A DNA stretch of 64,000 bases, from positions 1,631,391 through 1,695,390 of the forward strand of contig NZ_JAGYPG010000001.1 in assembly GCF_018343625.1 (NCBI RefSeq), read 5' to 3'. The translations under genes and the position numbers were made by a program. The stretch is from Lederbergia citri (lineage in GTDB: Bacteria > Bacillota > Bacilli > Bacillales > Bacillaceae_C). The first letter of the stretch is position 1. Every line of letters starts with the position of its first letter. Positions 8,896-18,429 of the stretch are shown here, piece after piece. The notes under the pieces were generated by a model, which was not told where the DNA came from, searched no databases, and saw only the letters and a program-made list of their open reading frames with translations.

Positions 8896-9336
8896 ATGAG
8901 GTTAACCGTTTATTTAGCAGGTGAAATTCATAGTAACTGGCGCGAAGAAATTAAGGAAAAGGCTAAAGCATTGCAGCTTCCAGTTGATTTCGTGGGACCG
9001 ATGGAAGATCATGATCGATCCGATGCAATCGGGGAAGAAATACTCGGTGAACAGCCTAATGCCATATTCCGCGATGCTGCTGCTTCAAGTTTTAATAACT
9101 TACGAACCCAAGTGCTTATGCAAAAAGCTGATCTTGTTATTGCTTTATTTGGTGAAAAGTTTAAACAGTGGAATACTGCTATGGATGCAAGTGCTGCAGT
9201 TGCACTCGGAAAACCATTAATTCTCATACGTCCTGAAGAATTACACCATCCGCTAAAAGAATTATCCAGGAAAGCCAATGCAACCGTTGAAACAGTCAAC
9301 CAAGCGATTAAAGCACTCGCTTATGTTTTTGAATAA
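8896..9336 (+). CDS. ytoQ: YtoQ family protein
   Basis: A 146-residue protein matching the YtoQ family: N-terminus MRLTVYLAGEIHSNWREEI and central SFNNLRTQVLMQKADLVIALFGEKFKQWN. The fold resembles nucleoside 2-deoxyribosyltransferase-like Rossmann proteins, but activity is not established. GTG 8893 lies directly before ATG 8896. The ATG gives the usual YtoQ N-terminus and 8-nt spacing from AGGAGGG. It converges with the DUF84 gene. Confidence 0.92.
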   Translation: MRLTVYLAGEIHSNWREEIKEKAKALQLPVDFVGPMEDHDRSDAIGEEILGEQPNAIFRDAAASSFNNLRTQVLMQKADLVIALFGEKFKQWNTAMDASAAVALGKPLILIRPEELHHPLKELSRKANATVETVNQAIKALAYVFE

Positions 9337-9344
9337 TACATGTT

Positions 9345-9372
9345 GGAGACTGGTTTATTTATGCCAGTCTCC
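9345..9372 (+). terminator. ytoQ terminator, overlapping the convergent gene's 3' end
   Basis: Stem GGAGACTGG / CCAGTCTCC with a 10-nt loop, followed by TCTTTGTCC on the plus strand. Its right arm is the last codons of the DUF84 gene (stop at 9355). Confidence 0.65.
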
Positions 9373-9870
9373 TCTTTGTCCAACAAGTAATTTCATTATA
9401 TGCATAAACATTTCATCGCGATTTACCATTCCATGTGTAAAAATTCCAATCGCACCTTCATTGGAACGCACATTCTTATTCTTACTATAATCCTCCATCA
9501 CTGGACCTAGCTCTTCTCCCGCCCTCAAGCGTTCAGCAATCTCCTCTGGCAGCTTAATTCTTGCTCCACCTGCAACAATCGTCTCCTTATCTCTTTCAGC
9601 TAACGCACCATAGTTTATTAAAAAAAGACCATGCTGCGTTTCTGTTACACCACCTTCAAGACCTATAGCAATATCTATATCCTCATGGGTTAAGCAAAAC
9701 TCTGCTCGATTCATTGCCCCTGTCATTGTCTCTTCATCTGAAAACGGCATCCCACTTACATTCGATGGTGCATCTATAGGAAAAAGTTCGTTCTGATTGC
9801 CGATATCCCACAGAACGGTTTCAGCTGCTTTAATTTTTGCTGCATTTTTAGACCCAACTGCTATTTTCAT
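9355..9870 (-). CDS. DUF84 / YjjX-like non-canonical purine NTP phosphatase
   Basis: A 171-residue protein of the DUF84 family, related to YjjX inosine/xanthosine triphosphatase, which removes damaged purine nucleotides. Seen are MKIAVGSKNAAKIKAAE (phosphate-binding N-terminus), AIGLEGGV and the conserved NVRSNEGAIGIFTHG. The frame extends 18 codons further upstream, but ATG 9870 has AAAGGAGTC at 7-nt spacing and restores the family N-terminus. It lies 64 bp downstream of ytoP on the same strand. Whether ITP or XTP is the substrate is inference from the family. Confidence 0.85.
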   Translation of the reverse strand: MKIAVGSKNAAKIKAAETVLWDIGNQNELFPIDAPSNVSGMPFSDEETMTGAMNRAEFCLTHEDIDIAIGLEGGVTETQHGLFLINYGALAERDKETIVAGGARIKLPEEIAERLRAGEELGPVMEDYSKNKNVRSNEGAIGIFTHGMVNRDEMFMHIMKLLVGQRGDWHK

Positions 9871-9934
9871 GGTATGACTCCTTTTATTTTTTATTACATG
9901 GCAAAGAGGCGAAGTTTCCTTCACCTCATACTAC

Positions 9935-11005
9935 TTATTTTTTTTTAATAGATTCAACTGTGGCACGGTCGCTCGCTTTTACTAACTTCACAATGAGCTC
10001 TTTCGCTGCTGCATAATCATCAACATGGATAATCGATGCATGTGTATGAATATAACGCGAGCAGATACCGATTACTCCACTTGGTACTCCTTCGTTAGAA
10101 AGGTGAACTTTCCCTGCATCAGTTCCACCTTGGGAAACGAAATACTGATAAGGAATATCATTTGATTCTGCCGTATCGAGAATAAATTCTCTGATCCCTT
10201 TATGAGTAACCATTGAACGGTCATATATTCTAAGCAATGCCCCTTTTCCAAGCTGGCCGAATTCATTTTTGTCGCCTGACATATCATTTGCAGGACTTGC
10301 ATCAAGAGCAAAGAAAATATCAGGTTTAATCATATTTGCTGCAACTGTTGCCCCTCTTAACCCAACTTCTTCTTGAACATTCGCCCCGGAATAAAGGATG
10401 TTCGGGATTTTTTCATTCTTCAGTTCTTTCAAAAGCTCAATCGATAATCCACATCCGTAGCGGTTATCCCATGATTTCGCCATAATTTTCTTTGGATTTG
10501 CCATTGGAGTAAACGGGCATAGTGGTACGATTTGCTGACCAGGTTTGATGCCGATTTTTTTAGCATCTTCTTTGTCATCAGCACCAATATCAATCATCAT
10601 GTTTTTAACATCCATTGGCTTCTTCCGTTGCTCGTCACTAAGCAGATGGGGAGGAATAGATCCAATGACTCCGTCTACTGGTCCATTTTCGGTAATGATT
10701 TGAACACGTTGGGCTAATAATACTTGGCTCCACCAACCGCCAATCGTTTGAAAACGAATCATTCCATTTTCGGTAATATTCGTAACCATGAAACCAACTT
10801 CATCCATATGCCCCGCTACCATGACAGTTGGTCCTTGCTCATCTCCACGCTTTACTCCAAAGATTCCGCCTAAACGGTCTTGGACCACTTCATCTGCATA
10901 TTTTTCTAATTGCTCCCTCATGAAATTGCGCACAGCATGTTCATTTCCAGCAATCCCTGGGAGTTCAGTTAGTGTTTTAAATAAGTCCAGTGTCTCTTGG
11001 TTCAT
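9935..11005 (-). CDS. ytoP: M42 family aminopeptidase YtoP
   Basis: A 356-residue cytoplasmic metallo-aminopeptidase of the M42 (glutamyl aminopeptidase/tetrahedral aminopeptidase) family. Metal and catalytic residues are visible: His66 in GHMDEVG, Asp180 in WDNRYG, Glu212-Glu213 in QEEVG, Asp235 in FALDASP and His320/His322 in YIHTH. It trims peptides into amino acids, normally as a dodecameric cage. ATG 11005 follows AGGAGG. Length matches B. subtilis YtoP. Confidence 0.95.
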   Translation of the reverse strand: MNQETLDLFKTLTELPGIAGNEHAVRNFMREQLEKYADEVVQDRLGGIFGVKRGDEQGPTVMVAGHMDEVGFMVTNITENGMIRFQTIGGWWSQVLLAQRVQIITENGPVDGVIGSIPPHLLSDEQRKKPMDVKNMMIDIGADDKEDAKKIGIKPGQQIVPLCPFTPMANPKKIMAKSWDNRYGCGLSIELLKELKNEKIPNILYSGANVQEEVGLRGATVAANMIKPDIFFALDASPANDMSGDKNEFGQLGKGALLRIYDRSMVTHKGIREFILDTAESNDIPYQYFVSQGGTDAGKVHLSNEGVPSGVIGICSRYIHTHASIIHVDDYAAAKELIVKLVKASDRATVESIKKK

Positions 11006-11169
11006 TTATAGGCCTCCTGATCATTCCAATTTATGTACACGTATTATTTTACAGAACTTGCAAATGACTTGCCATTAATCTGTATATAACTTTGGTCAAT
11101 ACTAATTGTCGAAGATTTAAACTATTTCCTGTATACTAAAATTACTTATCAAATTCGGAGGTGCATCCG

Positions 11170-11481
11170 TTGGATTGGAAATCTTTTTTTGCTGGGGCGG
11201 CGGCTGGAATAGTCGGAGGTTATTGTTTAAGTAAAAAATTGAATGAGACAATGCCTTTATCTGGGGAAGAGGTTCTTGCAAATGTAAAGCGTGCCTTCAA
11301 AAAAGAAGGTAAAATCGATGGCTCCTGGCTGCAAATGAAGCCGGAGGATTATAAAAAATACGCCATTAAAACAAAGGTATATCGAGGTGGAATTTCAACG
11401 AGACAAGACGGAGAACGCCAGCAATATGAATTCATTGCTGACGCTTATACAGGAAGCGTTCTTGATATAAATCCAATATAG
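11170..11481 (+). CDS. ytzB: YtzB, small PepSY-like protein
   Basis: A 103-residue protein with a short N-terminal hydrophobic segment (FFAGAAAGIVGGYCL) and a PepSY-like domain ending in QQYEFIADAYTGSVLDI. It is probably membrane-tethered; PepSY domains are thought to inhibit proteases. The frame opens with GTG at 11161, but GGAGGTG (11157-11163) is correctly spaced only for TTG 11170. It is divergent from ytoP and ends in a strong terminator. Confidence 0.82.
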   Translation: MDWKSFFAGAAAGIVGGYCLSKKLNETMPLSGEEVLANVKRAFKKEGKIDGSWLQMKPEDYKKYAIKTKVYRGGISTRQDGERQQYEFIADAYTGSVLDINPI

Positions 11482-11513
11482 ATTTTGCGGTAAAATTATA
11501 AGTTTACCAAAAT

Positions 11514-11541
11514 GGGGTCTCAATAACTCAATTGAGACCCC
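11514..11541 (+). terminator. ytzB terminator
   Basis: Perfect stem GGGGTCTCAAT / ATTGAGACCCC with a 6-nt loop, followed by TTGTTAG. Confidence 0.75.
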
Positions 11542-11620
11542 TTGTTAGAAAAATAATTAAAGCTAGAAACAATAGTAACCTAATTGATGCCACTCATTTT
11601 CGATTTCTCTCAACTATGAG

Positions 11621-11760
11621 AACTCAAATATCCGATTGAGACCGGGAACTTGTGATTTATCTGAGGCACAAGGACTCAAAAACTCGATTGTGACCATCAA
11701 CTTACTATTTTCCTCGTGCGGAAGGACTTAAACCTGATTTTGCGATCGACAAGACATCCG
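11621..11760. repeat. degenerate tandem repeat, about 50-bp period
   Basis: The gap between ytzB and ytnP holds about 2.5 diverged units beginning ACTCAAATATCCGATTGAGA (11622), ACTCAAAAACTCGATTGTGA (11672) and ACTTAAACCTGATTTTGCGA (11723), spaced 50 and 51 bp. No reading frame is seen. The remainder of the gap (11542-11620, 11761-11845) shows nothing recognisable. Confidence 0.5.
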
Positions 11761-11845
11761 TACAATTAAAATGGTGTGTAAATAAATTTAAGTGGACCCG
11801 TGCCAACAATATTTTTTGAATTCAGTCTTAATGAATCGGTAAGAT

Positions 11846-12694
11846 TTATTCCTCCCTGTTTCTTTTCACCGAATCCACAATATTCCCTTCCTCGTCCCAT
11901 TTCAAAGCACGATAATGTCCATCGTGATAAAAGGTGAACCAATTTCCAGCCTTCATGGTCGATGGAATCCATGCCTGTTTCGCTCTAATTGAATCCATTG
12001 GATAATCGTCATAAGCAAGGAGCCAGAGAACATTCTGATGTGCATGTGTCGGCATAAGATCCCCCATATGAACTAGACGCTCTCCTTCACTTTCAATCAC
12101 AATGATTGAATGACCGTTACTATGTCCGCCTGTATGAATCATCGTGATGGCACCTTCAATTTCTTGCCTTTCTTTAAAAGTTACTACTTGATTCTTAATC
12201 GGCTCCCAGTTTTCTTTCCAATATGTATTCTGCGAACGAATATTTGGATTTCGTATTTCGTTCGATTCTACTTCGGATGTATAAATGACAGCATTTGGAA
12301 AAACAGAAGCATAACCGTCTCCATCAGGTTTTGTTAAACCACAAGCATGATCAAAATGAAGATGTGTCATACAAATAATATCGATATCCTCAGGAGTTAA
12401 TCTTAACTCGGCGAGAGACTCTGATATTTTTGACTCCTCTATCACGCCAAAATTTCTTCTTTGTTTATCAGTCAATTTTCCGTTTCCGATGCCGGATTCT
12501 ATCAATATATTTTTATCATTAATTTGTAAGAAAATGGGGTCTGTACGCAATTCAATTTGATTTTTTTCATTTACGGGATATTTTTTCGACCACAATGGTT
12601 TTGGGACAACCCCAAACATCGCGCCTCCATCCATATGAGTGACACCGCCGTTCAACCATTTTAAGGTAATGGCTCCTAGTTTAAAAACCTCCAT
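11846..12694 (-). CDS. ytnP: YtnP family metallo-beta-lactamase (quorum-quenching lactonase-like)
   Basis: A 282-residue zinc hydrolase. The metal motif is [10 protein letters not shown] (HxHxDH), with further ligands in TGGHSNGHS and [11 protein letters not shown], and [18 protein letters not shown] is the family N-terminus. B. subtilis YtnP is reported as an N-acylhomoserine-lactone or related signal lactonase; the substrate here is inferred. The frame begins at GTG 12703, but ATG 12694 matches family starts and has GGAAGGAT upstream. Confidence 0.92.
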   Translation of the reverse strand: MEVFKLGAITLKWLNGGVTHMDGGAMFGVVPKPLWSKKYPVNEKNQIELRTDPIFLQINDKNILIESGIGNGKLTDKQRRNFGVIEESKISESLAELRLTPEDIDIICMTHLHFDHACGLTKPDGDGYASVFPNAVIYTSEVESNEIRNPNIRSQNTYWKENWEPIKNQVVTFKERQEIEGAITMIHTGGHSNGHSIIVIESEGERLVHMGDLMPTHAHQNVLWLLAYDDYPMDSIRAKQAWIPSTMKAGNWFTFYHDGHYRALKWDEEGNIVDSVKRNREE

Positions 12695-12752
12695 GCTATC
12701 CACATCCTTCCATCTCTTTAGGTTGATTTTAACATTGATGGCTCATAAAAAA

Positions 12753-12777
12753 AATCCACTAAAAGTTTTAGTGGATT
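12753..12777 (-). terminator. trmB terminator
   Basis: Perfect stem AATCCACTAAAA / TTTTAGTGGATT with a single-nucleotide centre, followed by seven T on the minus strand. Confidence 0.85.
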
Positions 12778-12785
12778 CTAGCAAA

Positions 12786-13421
12786 CTAGTATTTTACTTC
12801 ACACCGATAAATCGGATGACCTTTCGATGAAAACTTCTCTTCATATTCTGTCATAATATTTCCTTCGAAATCACTCTTGTGCAAATCTAAACTTACAAAT
12901 TTTAATCGGAGGCCAAAATTTGTAAAACTTACTAAAGAATATTCAAATAGTCCACGATTATCTGTTTTAAAATGAATCTCTCCATTATCGATTAAAATCT
13001 CTTCATATATTCGTAAAAAGGAGTCGTGAGTCAGCCGTCTTTTTTCATGACGATTTTTTGGCCATGGATCGGAAAAGTTTAAATAGATTCGTTCCACGTC
13101 ACCTTTAGCAAAAAACTCTTGCAAATCCTCCCCATTCGTATTCAACAATTTTACATTCGGAAGCTCAGCTTCAATCAATCGATCAAGTGCTGCTACAATC
13201 ACACTTTCCTGAAGCTCAATCCCAATATAATTAATGTCTGGGTTGGCTTTCGCCATTTCAGTTACAAAACGTCCTTTTCCTGTACCTACTTCAATATGGA
13301 CAGGCTGATTATTTTTAAACAACGCATCCCAGTTTCCTCGATATTGCGCTGGATTCGGAATGACGTATTGTGGATAGTTCTCGATTTTTTCCTTTGCCCA
13401 AGGCTTATGTCTTAAACGCAT
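12786..13421 (-). CDS. trmB: tRNA (guanine46-N7)-methyltransferase
   Basis: A 211-residue SAM-dependent enzyme that makes m7G46 in the tRNA variable loop. The N-terminus is [13 protein letters not shown]. The SAM site is VEVGTGKG (here [11 protein letters not shown]) and the family signature is [17 protein letters not shown]. Length is normal. GAGGTG precedes ATG 13421. It is transcribed away from ytzH and has its own terminator. Confidence 0.96.
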   Translation of the reverse strand: MRLRHKPWAKEKIENYPQYVIPNPAQYRGNWDALFKNNQPVHIEVGTGKGRFVTEMAKANPDINYIGIELQESVIVAALDRLIEAELPNVKLLNTNGEDLQEFFAKGDVERIYLNFSDPWPKNRHEKRRLTHDSFLRIYEEILIDNGEIHFKTDNRGLFEYSLVSFTNFGLRLKFVSLDLHKSDFEGNIMTEYEEKFSSKGHPIYRCEVKY

Positions 13422-13515
13422 GTATGTTACACCTCATATATATTTGTATGAATAAAAGAAGGCACTTCTCCGTACACTAGCAACAAAATGATTAGTGTAA
13501 AAAGGAGATTTCTTT

Positions 13516-13794
13516 ATGTCACTTAGCTACCAAGACCAAGTTAATTTACTTCAGGATATTTTGGTTAATCACCTAGAAGATTGCTGTGGTTCGGTTTCGG
13601 AATGTGAACAAATAGGAAGACTAGTAAAATCCTTGCTCGCCAATAATTCCGTATCCCCGGAACTGCAGCCGCTCCTGGAAGAAATTTATACTTATTGTCA
13701 GTCTGGGAAAAATTCTCCCGATCTCGAGAGTCATATAAATGCCCACCAGGAAGAACTCTCCCAGTGGGTAGGTCAAATTAATTCTTATTCGTAG
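13516..13794 (+). CDS. ytzH: YtzH-like family protein
   Basis: A 92-residue small cytoplasmic protein of the YtzH-like family, conserved next to trmB and ytmP in Bacillus. It is alpha-helical and rich in Glu and Gln, with a CCGSVSECEQI cysteine-containing segment. Function is unknown. ATG 13516 follows AAGGAGA. The last 10 bp overlap the convergent ytmP gene. Confidence 0.88.
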   Translation: MSLSYQDQVNLLQDILVNHLEDCCGSVSECEQIGRLVKSLLANNSVSPELQPLLEEIYTYCQSGKNSPDLESHINAHQEELSQWVGQINSYS

Positions 13795-14564
13795 TTAAAA
13801 TGATCTAAATAATTAAGCCAATATTCCATTTCTCGGAATCGATTTTTGTTCTTATGCCATTGAATGGACAACAACGTATGAGCAATTGTATACCACTTCA
13901 TTCTTATTTTAAGCTCGTCCGTCAATGGTTTTCCATATTGCTCGAGCCACTTCTCCCAATCGGTTTTCGGGATATACCAATGGAGAAGCAATCCAAGATC
14001 CATGGCTGGATCCGCAATCATCGCGCCATCCCAATCAATAAGATAGATTTTATTTTTATCAGAAATGAGCCAATTATTATGATTTACATCACCGTGGCAA
14101 ACTGCCCATTCATTACATTCAATATTTAATACTTCTTTATTTAGAAACGCATGAGCATCCTTCACCAATTTTACATTCTGTATTGCTTGATCAAGGGTGG
14201 AATCCACCTCATCAAGCATTTGGTAAGGACCGAAAGGAGTCTTTCCCATACGTGTAAGCATCATTAATAGAGGCTGCGAATCATGTATCTTTTTTAATAG
14301 TTTCGCTGCCCTCTTATCAGCCATTTCATTCGGTGTAAACTCCCTGCCAATTAAATATTGCTGGGCCGTAATCACATCTCCATTTTCCATTCTTTTTGTC
14401 CAAATTAACTTCGGAACAATCCCCTCTGCCGATAACACAGCGAGAAATGGTGAAGAATTACGCTTTAGAAACAGCTTTTTATTATCTTTTTTTGCAAAAA
14501 AAGCTTCCCCTGTTGCCCCGCCAGCAGGAGTGATTTCCCAATCCTGCCCTAATGAAAAATCCAC
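13785..14564 (-). CDS. ytmP: YtmP, aminoglycoside phosphotransferase-like kinase
   Basis: A 259-residue APH/choline-kinase-fold protein. The catalytic loop is CHGDVNHNNWL (Asp and Asn of the Brenner motif) and the metal-binding IDWDGA follows. The N-terminal ATP-binding lobe includes LFLKRNSSPF. Related enzymes phosphorylate small hydroxyl compounds, but the natural substrate of YtmP is not known; antibiotic resistance should not be assumed. It overlaps convergent ytzH by 10 bp. Confidence 0.9.
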   Translation of the reverse strand: MDFSLGQDWEITPAGGATGEAFFAKKDNKKLFLKRNSSPFLAVLSAEGIVPKLIWTKRMENGDVITAQQYLIGREFTPNEMADKRAAKLLKKIHDSQPLLMMLTRMGKTPFGPYQMLDEVDSTLDQAIQNVKLVKDAHAFLNKEVLNIECNEWAVCHGDVNHNNWLISDKNKIYLIDWDGAMIADPAMDLGLLLHWYIPKTDWEKWLEQYGKPLTDELKIRMKWYTIAHTLLSIQWHKNKNRFREMEYWLNYLDHFNYE

Positions 14565-14640
14565 TTTATGTTCACCTTCGTTTATATCAACGGAGAAAAT
14601 CCCCGAATTGTCGTAATAGCCCTATTCAACAAAAAAAGAC

Positions 14641-14671
14641 AGCTATTGGAAAATATTCGACTACAATAGCT
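14641..14671 (-). terminator. ytlQ-ytlR operon terminator
   Basis: Stem AGCTATTG / CAATAGCT, extended by GAT/GTC on the flanks, then seven T on the minus strand. It lies 88 bp beyond ytlR. Confidence 0.75.
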
Positions 14672-14758
14672 ATCAGTTATTAAATTTTATAACTAATCCT
14701 CATTTTTCGTCAAGACGTTTTTGAGGAAAACATAAAATATAAAAAAGATTTTATTAGT

Positions 14759-15697
14759 TCATTCTGCATTTTGGATGAGTCTCCAGCTTTTGGGAGAAAT
14801 ATTTACATAAAAAGGAGTTTCTGCAATATCCTCCCCATCAGCATGAACCCATACAGGTTGTTCAAAACGTATAGAAATTTCCCGACCATTATATGAATCT
14901 ACCTCTTTATATTTTAAATGGCCACCCCAAAAAACGGTTATGAAAATGAACAGCAGTTTTATTTTAGATAAGTTATGAACTACCGTTATATTGAATTCTC
15001 CGTCCCGCGCATTTGCATGTGGAGCGATTTTCATTCCGCCACCAAAATACTGCTGATTGGATATAGTGACAAACCAAGTTTTTTCATATATTTTTTTTTC
15101 GCCATCCACCTCAAGCGTTAATGTAGTTGGACGATAACGAAAAAGTTCCGTAATGACAAAATATGTATAAACGAGTTTTCCAAGTGAGATGGAATTTAAC
15201 CATTTTTTAGCTTTTGATCGATTTCCCTTCATAGAAATCAACGCATCAAATCCCGCCCCTACACTGTTTACAAAAACTCCACTCCCGGATTTATTTGTTG
15301 TATATATTCCTGCGTCAAATAAAGTTGCGGGAGAATCTATTAGCGATTTAATGAAATCAATGCTCTTCAACGGATCAGTTGGCAAGCTGAATCCTCTTGC
15401 AAAATCATTTCCAGAACCCGCTGGGATATAGGCGATTGTAACATGAGGCATATTTATGATTCCGTTGATTACTTCATGAATAGTTCCATCTCCACCGACA
15501 GCGACGATCAGAAGGGGATTAGAATCTTTCATCGCTACTTTTTTTGCGATTTTAGCCCCATCATTTGTTTTTTCAGTAAAATAAACCTCATGGGGAATAT
15601 CTATTAATTGTTTACTTAACTTCCTCCATATTCGTAAACTGAACCCGTTTTTAGCAGCGGGATTTACAATAAAAATAAGTTTTCTTTTTTCACTCAT
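14759..15697 (-). CDS. ytlR: diacylglycerol kinase-like lipid kinase YtlR
   Basis: A 312-residue DagK/YegS-family lipid kinase. Seen are IVNPAAKNG near the start, the catalytic-domain signature VAVGGDGTIHEVINGI, and PAGSGNDFARGF. It phosphorylates a lipid substrate on the membrane's inner face; B. subtilis has DgkB as well, so the lipid used here is unclear. Three consecutive ATGs (15703, 15700, 15697) overlap the ytlQ stop as ATGATGATGAGTGA. The third has the best spacing from AAAGAG. Translation is likely coupled to ytlQ. Confidence 0.9.
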   Translation of the reverse strand: MSEKRKLIFIVNPAAKNGFSLRIWRKLSKQLIDIPHEVYFTEKTNDGAKIAKKVAMKDSNPLLIVAVGGDGTIHEVINGIINMPHVTIAYIPAGSGNDFARGFSLPTDPLKSIDFIKSLIDSPATLFDAGIYTTNKSGSGVFVNSVGAGFDALISMKGNRSKAKKWLNSISLGKLVYTYFVITELFRYRPTTLTLEVDGEKKIYEKTWFVTISNQQYFGGGMKIAPHANARDGEFNITVVHNLSKIKLLFIFITVFWGGHLKYKEVDSYNGREISIRFEQPVWVHADGEDIAETPFYVNISPKSWRLIQNAE

Positions 15698-16637
15698 CAT
15701 CATTCTCTTTGTCCCAATCTGGCCTGCGAAAGGATGTAGTCTGGCAATACTCCAGAAGGGCTTTCGCACCTTTAATTTGCATCATTTTTAACGGTGAAGC
15801 CAAGCTTCTCAATCTTTGAAACCACTCATCATAAGACCGTTTATCTAGCAATAATAAATCTCCTGGGGCCTCTGGATAATCGATGTATCCATTTCTTGAA
15901 ACAACTGCTTTACGAATTGGCAGTTCGACTTCGTATAATTGAAAAACCTGTTTAACGATTTTACCCATTCTGTTTGCGGACATCGAAGGATTTAAAACTT
16001 TTGTTTCATGATCTTGTTGTTTTTCAATCCAAAAATGGTCTTTTGAACCTAGATAGGCTGCATCGTTCTCCTTTTCCAAAAAAGCTAAACACCATATTTC
16101 AGTAGGAGTAAGCAGTAAAACCTCCACCTCAACAGGAGCTTTTTTCAATAGAAAAATAGGTTCATATAAAAGAAAGATATTATCAGGCAATCGCTGCAAA
16201 AAATGCTGCAGCGTCTCACTCACATAATACTCTTCATTTACAAACGATTTTTCATAAATGGTTGAACTCGCCCATTTAATTTGAAAACGGAAGAGATGAT
16301 CAAGAAATTGTTGTTTTAATTCCTGTTCATTGGGTGCATGTAAAAAGTTTCGAAAAGCGAAATCTTCTTCCTCTTTTTCTAACTGAATATCAAATTCTTC
16401 TACAGTTGATTCGTCCTCTTTTGAAAACCAACCCTTCACTTTATTGAAGATACTTTGCTTCTCATTAGAGATCTCTTGTTTCGAAAATTCATTATCGTAT
16501 AGGAGAGTCCCGGATTCCCATGCTTCTTTCAGATTCTCCCACTGCTGCTTTTTCAATCGGACATATTGTGCCGGATACCGTGACATATCGGTTTCGTATC
16601 GAGATACATAATCTTGTAATTTGATGAGCTGAGCCAT
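15690..16637 (-). CDS. ytlQ: YtlQ, conserved protein of unknown function
   Basis: A 315-residue soluble protein conserved between ytlP and ytlR in Bacillus (B. subtilis YtlQ is about the same size). It starts MAQLIKLQDYVSRYETD. A nuclease-like core (PVEVEVLLLTPTEIWCLAFLE then HFWIEKQQDH) loosely resembles the NERD domain, but this is a weak impression. No membrane segment is seen. It overlaps ytlR by 8 bp. Confidence 0.82.
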   Translation of the reverse strand: MAQLIKLQDYVSRYETDMSRYPAQYVRLKKQQWENLKEAWESGTLLYDNEFSKQEISNEKQSIFNKVKGWFSKEDESTVEEFDIQLEKEEEDFAFRNFLHAPNEQELKQQFLDHLFRFQIKWASSTIYEKSFVNEEYYVSETLQHFLQRLPDNIFLLYEPIFLLKKAPVEVEVLLLTPTEIWCLAFLEKENDAAYLGSKDHFWIEKQQDHETKVLNPSMSANRMGKIVKQVFQLYEVELPIRKAVVSRNGYIDYPEAPGDLLLLDKRSYDEWFQRLRSLASPLKMMQIKGAKALLEYCQTTSFRRPDWDKENDDE

Positions 16638-16730
16638 CGAAAATCATCCTTTACTCACTGTCAAAAAAGTATAATATCTCCAATTATAATATGTTTAACA
16701 ATTATAAGGAAGGTTGTGCCTTTATTAACG

Positions 16731-17291
16731 TTACTTTAATCGAAAAGACTCAACCTTTTCATATTTAGGTGTCTTTTCAGGATGAGTTTGATATAGTACA
16801 ACCTCATCTGCAATAAATTTGAATTCGGTAAAAACTTCCGAGGTGAATTTCTGAAAATCAGAAGATGAAAATAAACTGTCACTATTCCATTTTCTCGCTA
16901 GAGTAATATGCGGTTTAAAAGGTCGGCTTTCAAGTTGGAAACCTGCTTGAATACAGCTGTCGTAAACTTTTGAACGAAGGCTTTGCAGATTTACTGAATG
17001 ATTGACCCCAGCCCATAAAATTCTTGGTGCTTTCGGACTCCCGAAAATGCCTGTATTGATTATATTCAACTGAAACGATTGAAAATCATTTATTTCTTTT
17101 TCTACTATTCGTAAGGATTGTTCCAATTTGGACTGATCCGCATGACCAAGAAAAGCAAGAGTAATATGATAATCTTCGTGATGAACCCATTTATTAAATG
17201 GAAATTCTTCCTTGATTTGCTCACTTACTTTTAATAAAAATTTCTTTGCTTCATCTGGTAGTGTTAAGGCAAAAAAGTAATGTCCTGTCAT
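16731..17291 (-). CDS. ytlP: RNA 2',3'-cyclic phosphodiesterase (LigT/ThpR family)
   Basis: A 186-residue 2H phosphoesterase. Both catalytic HxT motifs are present: HITLAFLG (about residue 42) and HITLARKW (about 130). The family opens cyclic phosphates on RNA ends and can ligate tRNA halves in vitro. The frame extends 12 codons upstream, but ATG 17291 has AAAGGAATTGAG at proper spacing and gives the typical MTGHYFFALTLPD start. It lies 93 bp upstream of ytlQ. Confidence 0.92.
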   Translation of the reverse strand: MTGHYFFALTLPDEAKKFLLKVSEQIKEEFPFNKWVHHEDYHITLAFLGHADQSKLEQSLRIVEKEINDFQSFQLNIINTGIFGSPKAPRILWAGVNHSVNLQSLRSKVYDSCIQAGFQLESRPFKPHITLARKWNSDSLFSSSDFQKFTSEVFTEFKFIADEVVLYQTHPEKTPKYEKVESFRLK

Positions 17292-17511
17292 AAGCTCAAT
17301 TCCTTTTTTTATATTTAGTATTACCATTTAAACATAAAAAATGGCAAGAAATGATTTGAACAGGAATTAAACTTGTATATGCGTAAATGGATCACTCGTG
17401 AAAGGCAATAGCACATCTTAGAACGATTCAATGGTAATCTATCGTTTTGAACTACAATTGAACCTTACGGACAGGTTATAACCTCTTCAAATGTGTTATT
17501 ACTAAATAAAA

Positions 17512-17550
17512 AAATTCGGCAATTACACTCCTTTCGGAGATGCCGAATTT
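17512..17550 (-). terminator. dat terminator
   Basis: Stem AAATTCGGCA / TGCCGAATTT enclosing a second hairpin CTCC-TTTC-GGAG. The minus strand continues TTTTTTATTTAG. It lies 6 bp after dat. Confidence 0.85.
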
Positions 17551-17555
17551 TCATT

Positions 17556-18416
17556 TTAAAGTGAATAAGCTTGTTTTGCAGATTCAAATTCCTCAACAAA
17601 TAATGTTTGGAGTTTTCTAGTCACTTGACCAGGCTTGCCGTTACCGATTTCTCTTTCATCTAGTTTTACAACTGGCATTACTTCAGATGTTGTACTTGTA
17701 ACGAAAATTTCGTCTGCATTTCGCAATTCCTCTAACGTAAATGCTTCTTCACTAAATGGAATATTATTTTCCTTACATAAGCGAGCAACGACTTGGCGAG
17801 TAATACCGTTTAAAATTAAGTTTGTAGCTGGATGGGTCTTTATTTTTCCATCTACGACAATATAAGCATTTGATGCAGAGCCCTCAGTCACTAGGCCGTT
17901 TCGGTGAAGAATTGCTTCGTAGCAGCCTTGTTCAGTTGCAGCTTGCTTCGCTAATAAATTTGGGAGAAGATTTAAGCTTTTAATGTCACAACGAAGCCAG
18001 CGAATATCGTCCGCAACCATTGCGGCAACGCCATTTTCCAAAGATTCTACTGGTCTTGCTACTTCTTTTGTATAGGCAGTTAATACAGGTTTCGTATCTG
18101 CACTTGGAAAAACGTGGTTTCTCGGAGATGCCCCTCGAGTAAGCTGCATATAAATGGAACCATCATGAACATCATTTACTTGAATAAGTTGATTCATTAA
18201 TTCGAGTAGTTCTTCTTTTTGAAAAGGTACTGTAATCTTAATTTTATCGGCACTGCTATAAAATCTCTCCAAATGCTCGTCACCAGTAAAGAGTACCCCG
18301 TCATAAACGCGGATCACTTCATACACTCCATCCCCGAACTGATAACCACGGTCTTCGATATCAATTGCTGCTTCTGATCGATCGATGATTTTATCATTCA
18401 AAATTACTTTTACCAT
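17556..18416 (-). CDS. dat: D-alanine aminotransferase
   Basis: A 286-residue PLP fold-type IV transaminase that interconverts D-alanine and D-glutamate for peptidoglycan. Key marks are GYQFGDGVYEVIRVYDG (about 24-40), the PLP lysine Lys146 in CDIKSLNLLPN, LVTEGSASNAY and FVTSTTSEVMPV. Two upstream ATGs are in frame, but GGGAG is 9 nt from ATG 18416, which also matches the B. subtilis Dat start. It follows pepV by 13 bp, as one operon. Confidence 0.95.
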   Translation of the reverse strand: MVKVILNDKIIDRSEAAIDIEDRGYQFGDGVYEVIRVYDGVLFTGDEHLERFYSSADKIKITVPFQKEELLELMNQLIQVNDVHDGSIYMQLTRGASPRNHVFPSADTKPVLTAYTKEVARPVESLENGVAAMVADDIRWLRCDIKSLNLLPNLLAKQAATEQGCYEAILHRNGLVTEGSASNAYIVVDGKIKTHPATNLILNGITRQVVARLCKENNIPFSEEAFTLEELRNADEIFVTSTTSEVMPVVKLDEREIGNGKPGQVTRKLQTLFVEEFESAKQAYSL

Positions 18417-18429
18417 TGTTTTCATCTCC

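Noticed and set aside
8921..9220. 99-codon ORF in a second frame of ytoQ
   Set aside because: YtoQ frame carries the conserved family sequence; the alternative frame has no ribosome site.
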